NCBI GenBank assembly: GCA_911728435.2
Contig: OU452200.1
Location: 34,301,715 to 34,365,714, forward strand
DNA length: 64,000 nucleotides
Direction: 5' to 3'
DNA from: Apoderus coryli
Taxonomy: Eukaryota; Arthropoda; Insecta; Coleoptera; Attelabidae
Part shown: positions 34,409-44,303 of the stretch, in pieces
Layout of the letters: the number at the start of each line of letters is the position of its first letter
Position numbering within the stretch: position 1 is the first letter of the stretch
The notes under the pieces: model-generated
The model's input: only the letters and a program-made list of their open reading frames with translations
The model's database searches: none
What the model was told of the DNA's origin: nothing
Program-made: the position numbers and the translations under genes

Positions 34409-35818
34409 CCCTTCACTCCATGATTTTTTAATTTTGATTGGAAAATTTTATTTAGCTCTAAAATGTTACCTACGACAGTGAAAAATAATCAAAAAAAAAT
34501 ATACAATTTATTGTCAAAATATGTCAAAAAAGTGTGTGTTGTTGAAAAACAACACCATGCAATTAACGTACACAAATTTAAAGTATCTAATTTATATAGA
34601 AATATTTAAAATTTATTTTTTGTAAAACCATGGAAAACTTCACATTGAAAATCCTTTGCATCCAGGACACTTACACCTAATTTTCTTTTCACTCCAACAT
34701 GGCCAGTGATGAATGCCATCTGTTCTTACATCTCTTACTGGAACAATTTGCGCTGGTCCTTTCTTTTTTTTTATTTGCAGGGCATTTTCAATATCGGCAG
34801 ATGATGGCCGTCCTCTTTTAGGATTGTCCAACTCTACATAAAGCTTCTGCTAGCTGCGATCTAGATTGAGATTGAGTACCTAATCTTACATAGAGCGCCA
34901 GAGCCTTCTGTTCCTGCAGAGCTCTTTTATATAAAATCCAACTGTTGGCTATAGTCAGATCCAATAAATGGTAAAAAATTCTGAAATACAATTTTTTGCT
35001 TCTTTGGAGATTTTCCCACGTCCTAAATTGCTGTCGAATAAATCCACTCCACCCATGTGTTTATTATAAGTACTCTTTTACAACAAATGGGCAATCTACA
35101 TCTAGAGAAAACAAAAATGCTTACTTATCCCATTACAGTAAACAGGATATTGTTTTTGGACTGTCCTGGAGTCTCTAGATCATTGATGTTGCCAGAAGTA
35201 TTATCTGACACATTGGATTCAGCTGTATGACCAAGTTTGACTTCAGGTTCCTGATCTATGTCGTCATTACCAAAAATAATATTATTTTAAAGTTGCTCTA
35301 ATTCAGTTACTTCCAGGTCCTCGTCAAAATCAAACCCACCCTCACTATCAGAAAGGTTATTGATGATCTCATCCAACTCTTTATCAGTCAAACCCTTATT
35401 TGTATCACAAATTGCCATTTTATAAAATATCGACAACATACACAAATATGCCTTTACTCGACATTCGAAGAATAGTTATCAGAAGATCCAAATAATTCCC
35501 TTATCTTACCTTCCAACCATTCGTTATTTTTATATTTTCTAACGTAAGAGGAATTGTGCTAAAAATACAAAAAAAAAAATAACAATATACACAAATTTAA
35601 ACAGCAAATTAAATTCTGATCTTCAACCACTAGCACCATCTAGTCAAGTTTTACTGAATTATACATCCGTAGTTGTATGTTGTTCAAAGACATCACCGGT
35701 GATAATATGCTAAATTTTATTACAAGAAGATTTCTATTTGAATTGTTGTGGTATGTTGTTTTTGAACAACACCATTGTCTTTATTATAAAGACAATGACA
35801 ACACTATGCAGTGAAGGG
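34409..35818 (-). mobile_element. piggyBac-like transposon, internally deleted
   Basis: The ends CCCTTCACTCCATGA and (inverse) CCCTTCACTGCATAG frame 1410 bp. A subterminal inverted pair (gttgttgaaaaacaacacca and its mirror at 35755) lies inside. The flanking TTAA expected for piggyBac is no longer recognisable. The transposase is on the minus strand. Confidence 0.7.
34640..35418 (-). pseudogene. piggyBac-type transposase, N- and C-terminal parts only
   Basis: It starts with ATG at 35418 (MAICDTNKGLTDKELDEIIN) and shows the acidic N-terminus usual in this family (SDSEGGFDFDEDLE), with one early stop. Around 35010-34870 it resumes at RIFYHLLDLTIANSWILYKR, a conserved piggyBac segment after the catalytic core. 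It ends, in a shifted frame, with DVRTDGIHHWPCWSEKKIRC, then KCPGCKGFS, the C-terminal cysteine-rich domain. The catalytic DDD region is deleted, so the copy is non-autonomous. Confidence 0.75.
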
Positions 35819-36598
35819 CTAACAAATTAGCAAAAAAAGACATTAGAAGAAAAAACCTACAGTTTTATCGGTTTGCGAGAAAATCAATTTTGAAATTGAG
35901 CATAACTTTTGGTTGTGCGTTATTTTTGCGGCTAAGTTTATTACAAACAATTGGATTGCTAATTTTCTAAATAAAAAAAGTTATTGGGAAGGAATTTGCC
36001 GCCGCTCACCCTGGTTAAAACCACCCCTTTGTAGTTCATAGTTTAAGGCCGCTACTGACCCCGTACTTGGTGTTTTGCGACCAAAAATTATTATTTATAT
36101 ATTTGTATGTAGGTAGGTCGTTATACCCACATTTGTACCAAACTGTTTAATATTTATACCTATACGGTTTCGGCAACAGGAGCTGGTGACATTTTTATTA
36201 ATAACTATTTAACATAAGTAAACTGTTGAGGCAAAAAAATAATAGCATTCAATAATTATATGGGATTAAATAATAGATCAAGTTAACATGAAAATGATGG
36301 CTATTAAACTTGTGTAGTTGGTTTTATTATAAAATGGTTATATCTAGTTTGAGAATGTTTAGTGTGATTAACTTTTTTTTGTTGTTTTTGAATTCCATCT
36401 ACTGTCTATAAATAATGTATTTTGTCGTGTATCGTTTGGAAATTCCAGAAATGTAAATTTTATTTTAGACCTAATAGTCCAGTCAACAGAGAAATCAAAA
36501 GGTTAATTCATAACATTGTAGTTTTCCAAATTACCGTTTAACAATAATTTATCACTTTTAAGAATGACGTGACACTGCAACAATTGAGAAGCCAAAAC

Positions 36599-37786
36599 CA
36601 CAGTATAATAAATAATACAGTATTCTGACTTTCCGCTTGCGAGCCGTCCTGCGCATGCCGCCATTATGGGTTAAAACGTCACAATAATCGCATAGACGTA
36701 GATAGATACCGTTGACTCCTCTGTTCAATATGTAGTTCATTGTCGGCGTGTACGAGATAAATAAAAATTGTGTTTAAATCTAATTCTGTGTTTTTGGTAT
36801 AGTGTTACGTTTATAACAACTATTTGTATAACCGTAAAATTTATATTACGAAATGACAGTATCTAATATGTTTTTAAACTAAATGAAAGTAAAACATAAA
36901 CACAAGTTGTCGCGTGGCAAGATAGCATGATAACGCAATCAGCTAGGGGTTATAATATTATTGACGATATATATATGGCCCTTGTTTGACTAAAATTGCT
37001 GAGAACAGGATTCAGTTGATGCAGAATTCAGGCACACGGCTTGTATGTGGAATTCGTAGGGGTGAAAGAGGCTAGCAATAAGATTAAAGAAATCGGCTGG
37101 TTAAGAATGAAACAACGTGGGATTTTCATTCACTAATTTTGATTAATAAAAAAAGTTCCGCGGATCTGTGTATGATGTGAATATTCCTCATAAAACTGTC
37201 ATTACGCCACCGCTACACTCAACATCAATCTTTGAGCGGTCATTTTCCTATACGGTTTCAAAATATTACAACGCTCTACCGGAAAATATAAAAAGTTTAC
37301 AGGGGTTTTCGTTTAAGAGCGCTGTCTGACACGTAATAGAACAAATTAATTTGTAAACATAAGCTACCTACTTAATTTGGCCAGCGATGTAAAACAATTT
37401 TCAGATAGGTTTAAGCTAAAATATAAGTTAAATTTAGGTTAAGTTAGGAAGCACTGCTTCAACTTTTGTAAAAATGTCTTTTTTTACTAATAAAGTCTTT
37501 ATTATTATTGTGTTTATTATTAATATTATTAAAAATCACACAGTCATGTCAACATTTAACTGATAACACCACTCAAGGCTGTTTTCAATCACTATGCCAC
37601 TACAAATATTTCTGAAATTGACAGCGATATTACTCTGTACTTAAATATTTTTACAAAAATAAAAATACAGTACTGTGGTTAGAAACCGAAAACTATAATT
37701 ATTTTTAGTCAGGACCTGACTTTTAACCAAAAATGGCGGCAAAAGTGCCAACGTAGACTCGGAATGCTGTACTTATTAATGCTGTG
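36599..37786 (+). mobile_element. P-element-like TIR transposon, copy 2
   Basis: Same element as 2265-3608, at about 90% identity by eye. TIRs are CACAGTATAATAAATAATAC and (inverse) CACAGCATTAATAAGTACAG. Flanks CCAAAAC and TCAAAAC are an imperfect 7-bp duplication. It lacks the THAP exon region but keeps the captured non-LTR tail (about 36985-37520). Confidence 0.68.
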
Positions 37787-37877
37787 TCAAAACCAAGGAA
37801 ACTAACAATTAAGGATTTTTTTACAATGTCGTTAAATTACAGAAAAGTTTTTATTTTGCGTCAGTTTTAATTCTCTC

Positions 37878-37915
37878 CTGAGGATGCTAACATTGTTAGC
37901 GAAACGCGCGTCGAG
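37878..37915 (+). ncRNA. Hammerhead-like core, best stem
   Basis: CTGAGGA, a perfect 6-bp hairpin GCTAAC/GTTAGC, then GAAACGCGCGTC. The ACGCGCGT stretch can form a short helix III before a GTC triplet. Again one extra T separates CTGAGGA from the stem. It sits between P-like copy 2 and the palindrome at 37960. Confidence 0.5.
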
Positions 37916-37959
37916 ATTTAAAAGAAGTGTTTTGGTGAAGTGGTAAAACGATTGTCAGT

Positions 37960-38760
37960 TTACAGAAAAGTTGTAAAATTTGAACACCTTTTAAATGGTG
38001 TTTTCAAAAGTAAACTAACGTTAGCCGTTTTTGAGAATTTTTGAAAAAACGATTTTTTGCGATTTTAGTTTTTAGTTATTTTTGACATTATATTTACAGA
38101 TATAAAAAAATGAAAAGCACTTTTTCATTGTTACTTTTTGAGGAGAAGATCACTACGATATTTTGTTTTTGAAATACCATCATCAACTTGTTTTTTTTAA
38201 ATACAGCTCTGGATTTTTTATTGTTAAATTTAAAGCCATTTTCAATTCAAAAATAGGTGGTATATAACACGTAATGGTTTAGACAAATTTTCAGTGTTTT
38301 CAGTTGTTATTTAAAATTATTCAAGAACAATTGCCATAGTTTGGCACTTATTTTGCGTAAAACATTCATCTTAGAGACAGAGGCGTTTTTTTAATAACTT
38401 CAAAAACAAAAAAAATTCAACTAAATTTAAAAAACCGCGTACAGAATAAAATCTTGCACTGAGACAGAAATAAATTGTCAAATAATAATAAATAATTGTG
38501 AGTAACGACGAAAGAATATTTTTGCAAAACCTACTACTCTGCATTCAGTCAGTTAATTGCTAAACTATGGCGATTTTTCGTGAATAATTCTAAATAACAA
38601 GTGTTTTTAGCCACTGAAAACTTGTTTAAACCATTACGTGTGATATACCACCTATTTTTGAATTGAAAATGGCTTTAAATTTAACAGGGTTGTATTGAGA
38701 AAGAAAACAAGGTGATAATGGTTTTTCAAAAACGAAATATCGTAGAGCGTATTAAAAAAT
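37960..38760. mobile_element. Large palindromic (foldback) element, copy 2
   Basis: Arms 38155-38310 and 38590-38740 are inverse copies (ggtggtatataacacgtaat mirrored by attacgtgtgatataccacc). The left arm extends out to 37960 with the text found at 4490-4720. The centre (38310-38580) is itself palindromic around ccatagtttggcacttattt. Unlike copy 1 there is no nested TIR element. Confidence 0.75.
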
Positions 38761-38769
38761 AAGACAGAA

Positions 38770-39360
38770 GAATTCAGATGTGCTCTTCTACTACTTCTCC
38801 TACCAAATTGGTGATCGCGCATTAAAAATTTATAATACATTTGCTTTGAGCAATGAAGACCGATCAACATTTCACCCTTCCAAAGTAAGGTTGCCCAATT
38901 GCAAAAAGTGCACCAATTCTGACCACCACAACTGAATAAACCCGATGTAGGGGTAGTGGTGCAATATTATTATTATATTAATATCCAATTAGCATAAACC
39001 ATCTTTGATTAAATCATTGTTATTGGTAAGACGGGGACGATTTAGGCGCAAGATTTTTCTCTACAGGAACGCTAAGTTTAAGAGGAGGGACAACCCTTTT
39101 GTTATAAATTATTATATTCAGAGGACGAACTTTTCAGTTGTGTCCTAAGTTTTATAATATTAAACTAATAGTAAGAAAGCTTGAAGGTACTAAAATGTGA
39201 CCCATAGTCTTATATTTTAATGTAAGTAATATTATTTGTATTCTATTATTATAACTCATATTTTCTCTAATTTAAGTTTCGATCATTTTGTAAGCTCTTT
39301 TCGACTTTAACTGTTAATAAACTTATTCTATTTAAACTTGGCATTCAGTTTTTCAATCTT
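38770..39360. other. No recognised gene
   Basis: Nothing was identified. The 39098-39345 part (from tgttataaatt to an aataaacttattc signal) could be a solo LTR, but no second copy or target duplication was seen. Confidence 0.35.
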
Positions 39361-39363
39361 TTA

Positions 39364-39444
39364 GTTATTGCCGCCTGATATTGAGACTTTGTTGATGTAG
39401 TTTGGCTATTTCTTTATATATCTATATATTGATGAGGGAGATAG
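39364..39444 (+). pseudogene. cox3: cox3 C-terminus (NUMT)
   Basis: With the invertebrate mitochondrial code the last codons read AAWYWDFVDVVWLFLYMSMY, then WWGS and TAG at 39442-39444. The usual His of WYWHF is Asp here. It is only the end of cytochrome c oxidase subunit III, and in the nucleus its TGA codons would be stops. Confidence 0.88.
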
Positions 39445-39504
39445 CTATTTATATAATATAACTATTATATTTGACTTCCAATCAAAAAATCTACCCAAAT
39501 AGTA
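39444..39504 (+). tRNA. trnG: Mitochondrial trnG(TCC) copy
   Basis: The acceptor stem GCTATTT/AAATAGT (one G-T pair) encloses a loop with anticodon TCC at 39477-39479. Position between cox3 and nad3 is the usual one. As a nuclear copy it is not expected to be expressed. Confidence 0.85.
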
Positions 39505-39507
39505 TAA

Positions 39508-39864
39508 ATATTGAAAATAATTTTATATATAATTATAATAGGCATTTTTATCCTTACTGCCCTTACTATAATTTTAAATTTAATTTCAAAAAAAGGATTT
39601 TATGACCGAGAGAAAAGAAGACCTTTTGAATGCGGATTTGACCCAAAAAGATCAGCTCGATTACCGTTTTCATCACAATTCTTTTTAATTGCAATAATCT
39701 TCCTAATTTTTGACATTGAAATTGCCCTTCTACTACCTATTATTATTTCAATAAAAACCACAAATATTTTACATATCACAGTTTGCACAATTTTTTTCCT
39801 AGTCATTCTAATTGCAAGAATCTTCCATGAATGAAATCAACGAGCATTAGAGTGAAAATTATAG
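39508..39864 (+). pseudogene. nad3: nad3 (NUMT, full length)
   Basis: NADH dehydrogenase subunit 3, a membrane subunit of complex I. In mitochondrial code it starts at ATA 39508 and ends at TAG 39862-39864, 118 codons with no frameshift. The hallmark [20 protein letters not shown] and the two C-terminal membrane segments are intact. TGA at 39832 and 39853 encodes Trp, giving HEWNQRALEWKL. The nuclear code would stop at 39834, so it is a pseudogene at this site. Confidence 0.92.
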
Positions 39865-39929
39865 GATAATAGTTAATAATAACATTTAATTTGCACTTAA
39901 AAATTGTTAAGAACCCTTAAATTATCTTA
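39863..39929 (+). tRNA. trnA: Mitochondrial trnA(TGC) copy
   Basis: The acceptor stem AGGATAAT pairs with ATTATCTT; anticodon TGC at 39892-39894. It overlaps the end of nad3 by two bases. Confidence 0.82.
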
Positions 39930-39986
39930 GTATGAAGCAAAATTTGCATTTAGTTCGACCTAAAAATTTGATGATTTATCCTTACT
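39929..39986 (+). tRNA. trnR: Mitochondrial trnR(TCG) copy
   Basis: Anticodon TCG at 39955-39957, acceptor stem AGTATGA/CCTTACT with mismatches. Position after trnA is the insect standard. Confidence 0.78.
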
Positions 39987-39988
39987 AA

Positions 39989-40053
39989 TTAATTGAAACC
40001 AAAATAGAGGTCTATCACTGTTAATGATAAAAATGAATTAAATTCCAATTAAA
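39989..40053 (+). tRNA. trnN: Mitochondrial trnN(GTT) copy
   Basis: Acceptor stem TTAATTG/CAATTAA; anticodon GTT at 40020-40022. The arms are well formed. Confidence 0.87.
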
Positions 40054-40120
40054 GAGATTAGAGACCACAAATAAGCTTCTAACTTAATTTTTAAGCAGTG
40101 AAACTCTGTTTTAATCTCTG
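40053..40120 (+). tRNA. trnS1: Mitochondrial trnS1(TCT) copy
   Basis: The acceptor AGAGATTA pairs with TAATCTCT. The loop CTTCTAA gives anticodon TCT (40078-40080) rather than the GCT common in other insects. TCT in trnS1 is characteristic of polyphagan beetles, and this is the main taxonomic clue in the window. Confidence 0.85.
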
Positions 40121-40181
40121 TTTATATAGTTTAACTAAAACCCTACATTTTCATTGTAAAATTAGATTACATATTATAAAT
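40120..40181 (+). tRNA. trnE: Mitochondrial trnE(TTC) copy
   Basis: GTTTATA pairs with TATAAAT; anticodon TTC at 40150-40152. Confidence 0.83.
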
Positions 40182-40191
40182 ACTTAAAAAT

Positions 40192-40245
40192 AATAAATAT
40201 TACCTCAATATCTTCAATATTATAACTAATTTATATTAATTTATT
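40192..40245 (-). tRNA. trnF: Mitochondrial trnF(GAA) copy
   Basis: Minus strand, acceptor stem AATAAAT/ATTTATT, anticodon GAA (complement of 40213-40215). Minus orientation next to nad5 is standard. Confidence 0.75.
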
Positions 40246-40290
40246 AATAAAAAAAATCAAAAAATTACTCAATAAACAAGTAATAGAAAA
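40246..40290 (-). pseudogene. nad5: nad5 C-terminus (NUMT)
   Basis: The minus strand reads FLLLVYWVIFWFFLL in mitochondrial code, a plausible hydrophobic end of NADH dehydrogenase subunit 5. It is cut at the NUMT border. Confidence 0.5.
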
Positions 40291-40429
40291 ATGTTTTTTA
40301 AATTGTCAATAAAAACTTCATGGCAGTCCAAGGAAGACTTCTTTAAGTATATATTTCTTTTCTGCCATAAAACTGTGACCAACCTTGATCCAATGCAATG
40401 CCCTCATAGTTCACGTTAAACCTAAACGT

Positions 40430-40590
40430 GACAATACAGGGGTTTCCACACTTTATACCCACTCTGTATAAAAAAGAAATAACGTTGGTTGATAACAACA
40501 GCTATGTGACTATAAAGCAACAAAGCTGTTAACGCCATAAAAAATTGGAATACAGTGGTTGCCACACTTTATGCTCACTCTGTATAACAA
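40430..40590 (+). repeat. Two direct 35-bp repeats
   Basis: tttccacactttatacccac followed by tctgtata at about 40442 recurs as ttgccacactttatgctcac followed by tctgtata at about 40559, 117 bp apart. The family is unknown. Confidence 0.55.
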
Positions 40591-40869
40591 ATAAATAATG
40601 TATGTGCAATATTTTGTCTATATTATGGTATATTGTGAGGGCTTGAAAAACGGTACGGGAATAATAATTTTGCTGGCAGGGAAAGTGTTTTCCGTACTGT
40701 TATTATTTTTGTCGTTCTCCGGTAACAACTTAGAATATGGGAATAACAGATTTCAAACGAAATAAATTATCCATCATCAAAGTGGAGTGTCAGTTTCAAA
40801 TAAAAGAAAACAAACTAAAACTTCCAAAGTCAACTCCACAAAATCTTTAATTCAATTATAAAAAAAAGG

Positions 40870-40902
40870 GAAACTAGTTTCGGCTCAACAAGCCATCATC
40901 AG
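40870..40902 (-). ncRNA. Hammerhead-like core (left arm)
   Basis: Inverse of the core at 41143: CTGATGA, hairpin GGCT/AGCC, GAAACTAGTTTC. Identical to the copy behind the GIY-YIG frame at 11593. Confidence 0.5.
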
Positions 40903-41142
40903 TCCATTCTTACAAAAACATCCGTGTACAAAAAACAAAAAAAACATCAAACATGAATATGAATATGACTATGACATTACATTAGACGAAAACAAACACC
41001 TGTGTTGAGTAAATAAATAAAATATTTACTCAACACAGGTGTTTGTTTTCGTGTAATGTAATGTCATAGTCATATTCATATTCATGTTTGATGTTTTTTT
41101 TTTTTTTTGTTTTTTGTACACGGATGTTTTTGTAAGAATGGA

Positions 41143-41175
41143 CTGATGATGGCTTGTTGAGCCGAAACTAGTTTC
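41143..41175 (+). ncRNA. Hammerhead-like core (right arm)
   Basis: CTGATGA, hairpin GGCT/AGCC, GAAACTAGTTTC. Transcription through the palindrome on either strand would place one copy in sense orientation. Confidence 0.5.
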
Positions 41176-41689
41176 CCTTTTTTTTATAATTGAATTAAAG
41201 ATTTTGTGGAGTTGACTTTGGAAGTTTTAGTTTGTTTTCTTTTATTTGAATAACAGATTTTGTGGCGTCAATAGTACCCTCTAGTCCTTGTGGTATTAAG
41301 GCATAGCTATACATACTTAACATATAGATTCAGAGATTTTAAGAAGGTTTACTCAAATTAGTTGATAGAGCTGAGAAATGTATTAGGGTGAATATATTGA
41401 AAAAGAAAAATTATATTGGATTTTTGTTTTCAACTTTTATCCTTTATTTAGCAGAATTAAAAACGTCCCTTCGTAAATATTAATACCAAGTTGCTTTGGA
41501 ATAACTATTAAATAAATTGTATGGTGCCAGGAGCCGCGTATCAGTATAAAATTTTGTTTGAACGCCAAAGTTATTCAGCTCTATTACACATTTTCTTGTT
41601 TGTTAGGTATAGAGCCATCCACTTATCGTTCTTTATGCCAGAATAACGCAGTAGGCATTAGCAAAGGCATGGTTACCGCGATTTAACGG

Positions 41690-42281
41690 GCAAAGTATAT
41701 TATAATAAGAAACAGCTGAAGATCGCCGCACACTTTGTTGTTGTTGTTTCGAGAGTGAAAGTGTCCAGTACACACATACACACATATTCGTTGCGCTCTG
41801 CTGTGAATAAAATCGTAGTTAGCCGCGAAGGCCGCTCTAATAAGCCTGCCTTGTGCCGATGTTCGGGCATCGCTAAATGTTAGAAAAGAAAAAGCGCACT
41901 CACTGGAAAAAAGTCGAATAATCAACGCACATCGCACGTTTGCCGTGTTGAAAAAAATATTTTGGTAAATTTTGCGAGATTGCGCTTCGATTCCGGTTGG
42001 ACCGGAACCAATTTGGTGCGTTGATGTTACCGTAATTCCGGTGTAAAGGTGCATGTGTGCAAAAATTCGACCGTAGTGTGATGCAAGTATTTGACACTCA
42101 AGTGTATATTATTATATGTGTGTGTGTGTGTGTGTGTTAGCGTGTCAGGGTTGCACCAGATGACTGTTGTTGGGTAATTATTGGAATTTTTTCTTCTTCT
42201 TTTATTGTTGTTGCCTACTTACTGTGCTGGTGTGTGTTTGAGGTTTAATTAAAATACTCTGGTGCCTAAAGGATCATTTCT
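41690..42281 (+). promoter_or_regulatory. Candidate untranslated first exon and promoter
   Basis: Base composition changes here. GC is higher and CpG is frequent (gccgcgaaggccgctc, ttgcgcttcgattccggttg), unlike the surrounding transposon debris. No long plus-strand frame exists and ATGs are quickly closed. The block ends with TCATTTCT followed by GTAAGTAAC, a near-consensus splice donor at 42282. This is how the 5' UTR exon of a long-intron insect gene usually looks; the coding exons would lie beyond the window to the right. A 123-codon minus-strand frame across it is judged an accident of composition. Confidence 0.45.
42115..42140 (+). repeat. (TG)n microsatellite
   Basis: About 12 TG units inside the candidate 5' exon. 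Confidence 0.9.
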
Positions 42282-42639
42282 GTAAGTAACTAGCTTTTTT
42301 TTTTATTTTTTTAATAGTTCTAAATTATTTTAAATCAATTATACCTACACTTCTGATGAAGAAAATACCGGACAAACAAAATCTTGTCTAAATTGTATTT
42401 AAGAAGTTAATTTTTTCATTTCAGGTAGTATAAGCCTTAATCTCTATTATTTTGATTTTATAAAATTAGCGTTCTGCGAGGTGGGACAAAATCTTCCCGT
42501 TTTTTTCTCAATTTGCTGCTGCAACCAAATTAATTATACGGAATGTTGCTAGATTCGACCGACAACGCTCTACTCCAGAAAGCTGTAATTAATTAATGCA
42601 TTTTGATATAGGGCTAAAGGGCTTAGTTGTCTAGATACA

Positions 42640-42840
42640 GGTTGTCAAAAGTTCAAATTTAAACAAAAAAAAATTGCCTTAATTCAAAAGCGCCTTTAAA
42701 TATTTTTTTGAATTTAAGTGACCGGTATGCTATTTAAAAGAAATTTTGACATAAACAATCTTTTTAAAAAATTAACCAGTGGCATGCTATCGAGGTTAGT
42801 CACACTCTTTATCCCCCTATTTTTTACGCCACTGGAATAA
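42640..42840. repeat. MITE fragment (CCAGTGGC type)
   Basis: accagtggcatgctatcgag and tacgccactggaataaac face each other, and the upstream text (gatacaggttgtcaaaagtt) resembles the MITE heads seen elsewhere. Confidence 0.45.
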
Positions 42841-42935
42841 ACATATTTTTATTTTTTTTTAATTCCCTGTTCCCTGTCTAGAAAAGTAATGCCTTTTTAT
42901 GGGTCCAATGTGATTGGTTTGGTAGGAATTTGCTT

Positions 42936-43487
42936 CTAAACAAAAGTCTGCAAGTAAAGGGTGCTCATAATAAAGTTTCTTTGCGATTTCAGCCTCAATC
43001 GATCCAAAAGTGTACAGTAATAGTCGCTGTTCATCGTGGTTCCTTTTTGGAGGTAGTCGATGAATATTATGCCGTTCGCATCCATCACCTTACCAGCCGA
43101 TTCTTGCATGTTTGCTTGATTTGGATTTGGTTCGTCGATTCCTGTCCACTCAGCTGACTGTCTTTTGGATTCTGGTGTGTAATAGTGAAGCCATGTTTCA
43201 TCCATTGTCACATATCGACGATAGAATTCCATTTTATTGTGGTTTAACAGCGCCAAACACTCCTCTGAAGCATCAATTCGTTGTTGTTTTATGTCGACTG
43301 TGAGCTCACCCGGCATCCACTTTGCACAGAGCTTTCGCATACCCAAATGTTCGAGTAAAATGGTAAAAACACTACCATCTGATATCTTTACAATGTCAGC
43401 TAGCTCGTGCAGCAGCTTCAATTTGCGATCCTTCATAACCAATTTGTGAATTTGTTTCATATTGGAATCGGTCTGCTTAATCCGCAA
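42936..43487 (-). pseudogene. mariner transposase (second family), partial
   Basis: 183-residue frame with the DNA-binding region LLHELADIVKISDGSVFTIL, then HLGMRKLCAKWMP. The first catalytic Asp is in YVTMDETWLHYYTPESK, followed by SAEWT, SAGKVM and IDYLQKGTTMNSDYYCTLLD. It is cut before the second and third catalytic Asp. TIRs are not evident. This family differs from copies A-C and is shared with 51600-52390 and 22386-22500. Confidence 0.88.
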
Positions 43488-43499
43488 ACACCTGTCAGA

Positions 43500-43740
43500 T
43501 GTCTCTGAAAGACCATTCCATAACTATCTGCTTAGAAACGCCGAACATGAGCTTTGTCTGCCAGCCCCATCCTCCGAATTAATCAAAAGCTCGATTTTAT
43601 ACAACGAAACAAAAATGCACAACCATCTGCCAATGGAAATCAAATTGCTATCATCCCTTCCTCGATTCCGTAAAGCTCTAAAAACATATTTGTTAGAAAA
43701 AGCTTTTTATACAGTAGGTGACTTTTTTAATGTGTATTAA
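43500..43740 (+). pseudogene. Non-LTR ORF2 C-terminus
   Basis: The frame reads HELCLPAPSSELIKSSILYN, then MHNHLPMEIKLLSSLPRFRK, then LKTYLLEKAFYTVGDFF, with a stop at 43738-43740. The pattern YN-x-LP-x-E...FK-x-x-LK-x-(Y/W)L marks the very end of jockey/CR1-like ORF2. It is followed by a 3' UTR into which a MITE inserted (43803-44303). It is truncated 5' next to the mariner. Confidence 0.75.
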
Positions 43741-43802
43741 TTTTTGAGTTATTCACACACTGGATAGTAGTTTGTATTGTGTGTTTTGTATGTGTATATA
43801 TA

Positions 43803-44303
43803 CAATGTGTCCACGGATAGAGTTTGGAAAACGAAAAGCTTTTTTATTTGTAGATTTAGAAGAAAAAGTCATTCTTTATAAAAACGTCTGCCTGTGTCGA
43901 AACTACAATTTCAAATACCAAATTTACGATTACTATACAGGGTATATCAAAAATAACATTTTTAATGATTTTGATTTTTTTGTTTTTTTTTTTAATTTTA
44001 TGAAAATACTTTCAAAATCGTGATTTATTACACGAATTGTGCAAAAAACATTAATAAACTTTTTTCTCAAAGTGGTTAATTTCATAGCTACTATTAAAAT
44101 AATAAAATTAAAAAAAAAAGAAACAAGGAAATCAAAATCATTAAAAATGTTATTTTTGATATACACTGTATAGTAATCGTAAATTTCGTACTCGAAATTG
44201 TAGTTTTGACACAAGCAGACGTTTTTATAAAGAATGACTTTTTCTTCTAAATCTACAAATAAAAAAGTTTTTCTTCTTCCAAACTCTATCCGTGGACACA
44301 TTG
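43803..44303. mobile_element. Palindromic MITE (CAATGTGTCC ends)
   Basis: 501 bp. The ends CAATGTGTCCACGGATAGAG and their inverse are flanked by TA (43801-43802 and 44304-44305). Arms are about 190 bp at over 90% identity. The frames on both strands are mirror images, so they are not genes. It is inserted in the 3' UTR of the retrotransposon remnant before it. Confidence 0.88.

Larger units (their letters stand above)
33960..36010. mobile_element. Palindromic element split by piggyBac
   Basis: Text at 34005-34090 (cacttagccgaaaaaatatc, then tgctcaatttcaaagttgat) is mirrored at 35862-35945. The arms seen are about 95 bp. Between them lie a short hairpin with cagggtg ends (34177-34226) and a piggyBac derivative. 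The outer ends are not defined. Confidence 0.55.
39362..40290 (+). other. Nuclear copy of mitochondrial DNA (NUMT)
   Basis: Continuous mitochondrial segment in ancestral insect order: cox3 end, trnG, nad3, trnA, trnR, trnN, trnS1, trnE, then trnF and the nad5 end on the other strand. Outside these limits the sequence shows no mitochondrial genes. Reading frames use TGA for Trp. Almost no decay is visible, which suggests a young insertion. An assembly chimera is the alternative. Confidence 0.92.
40754..41249. mobile_element. PLE terminus in head-to-head palindrome, with 13-bp target duplication
   Basis: Two inverted copies of the PLE end (family of 10870-11765) meet at gagtaaataaataaaatatttactc (centre about 41016). 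Arms are about 225 bp and nearly identical. The left arm reaches the true PLE end (caaacgaaataaattatcca, inverse of the end at 11765); the right arm stops about 40 bp short. GAATAACAGATTT flanks it at 40741-40753 and 41248-41260. Each arm holds one hammerhead-like core. Confidence 0.85.

Noticed and set aside
39098..39345. Solo LTR
   Set aside because: Has a possible TG start and a polyadenylation signal, but no partner, target duplication or primer binding site was found.
41683..42097. Minus-strand frames of 123 and 65 codons
   Set aside because: Low-complexity translation without a domain, antisense to a block better explained as a plus-strand untranslated exon.
43772..44301. Two frames of 83 and 122 codons on opposite strands with the same protein text
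   Set aside because: They are mirror images produced by the arms of a palindromic MITE, not genes.
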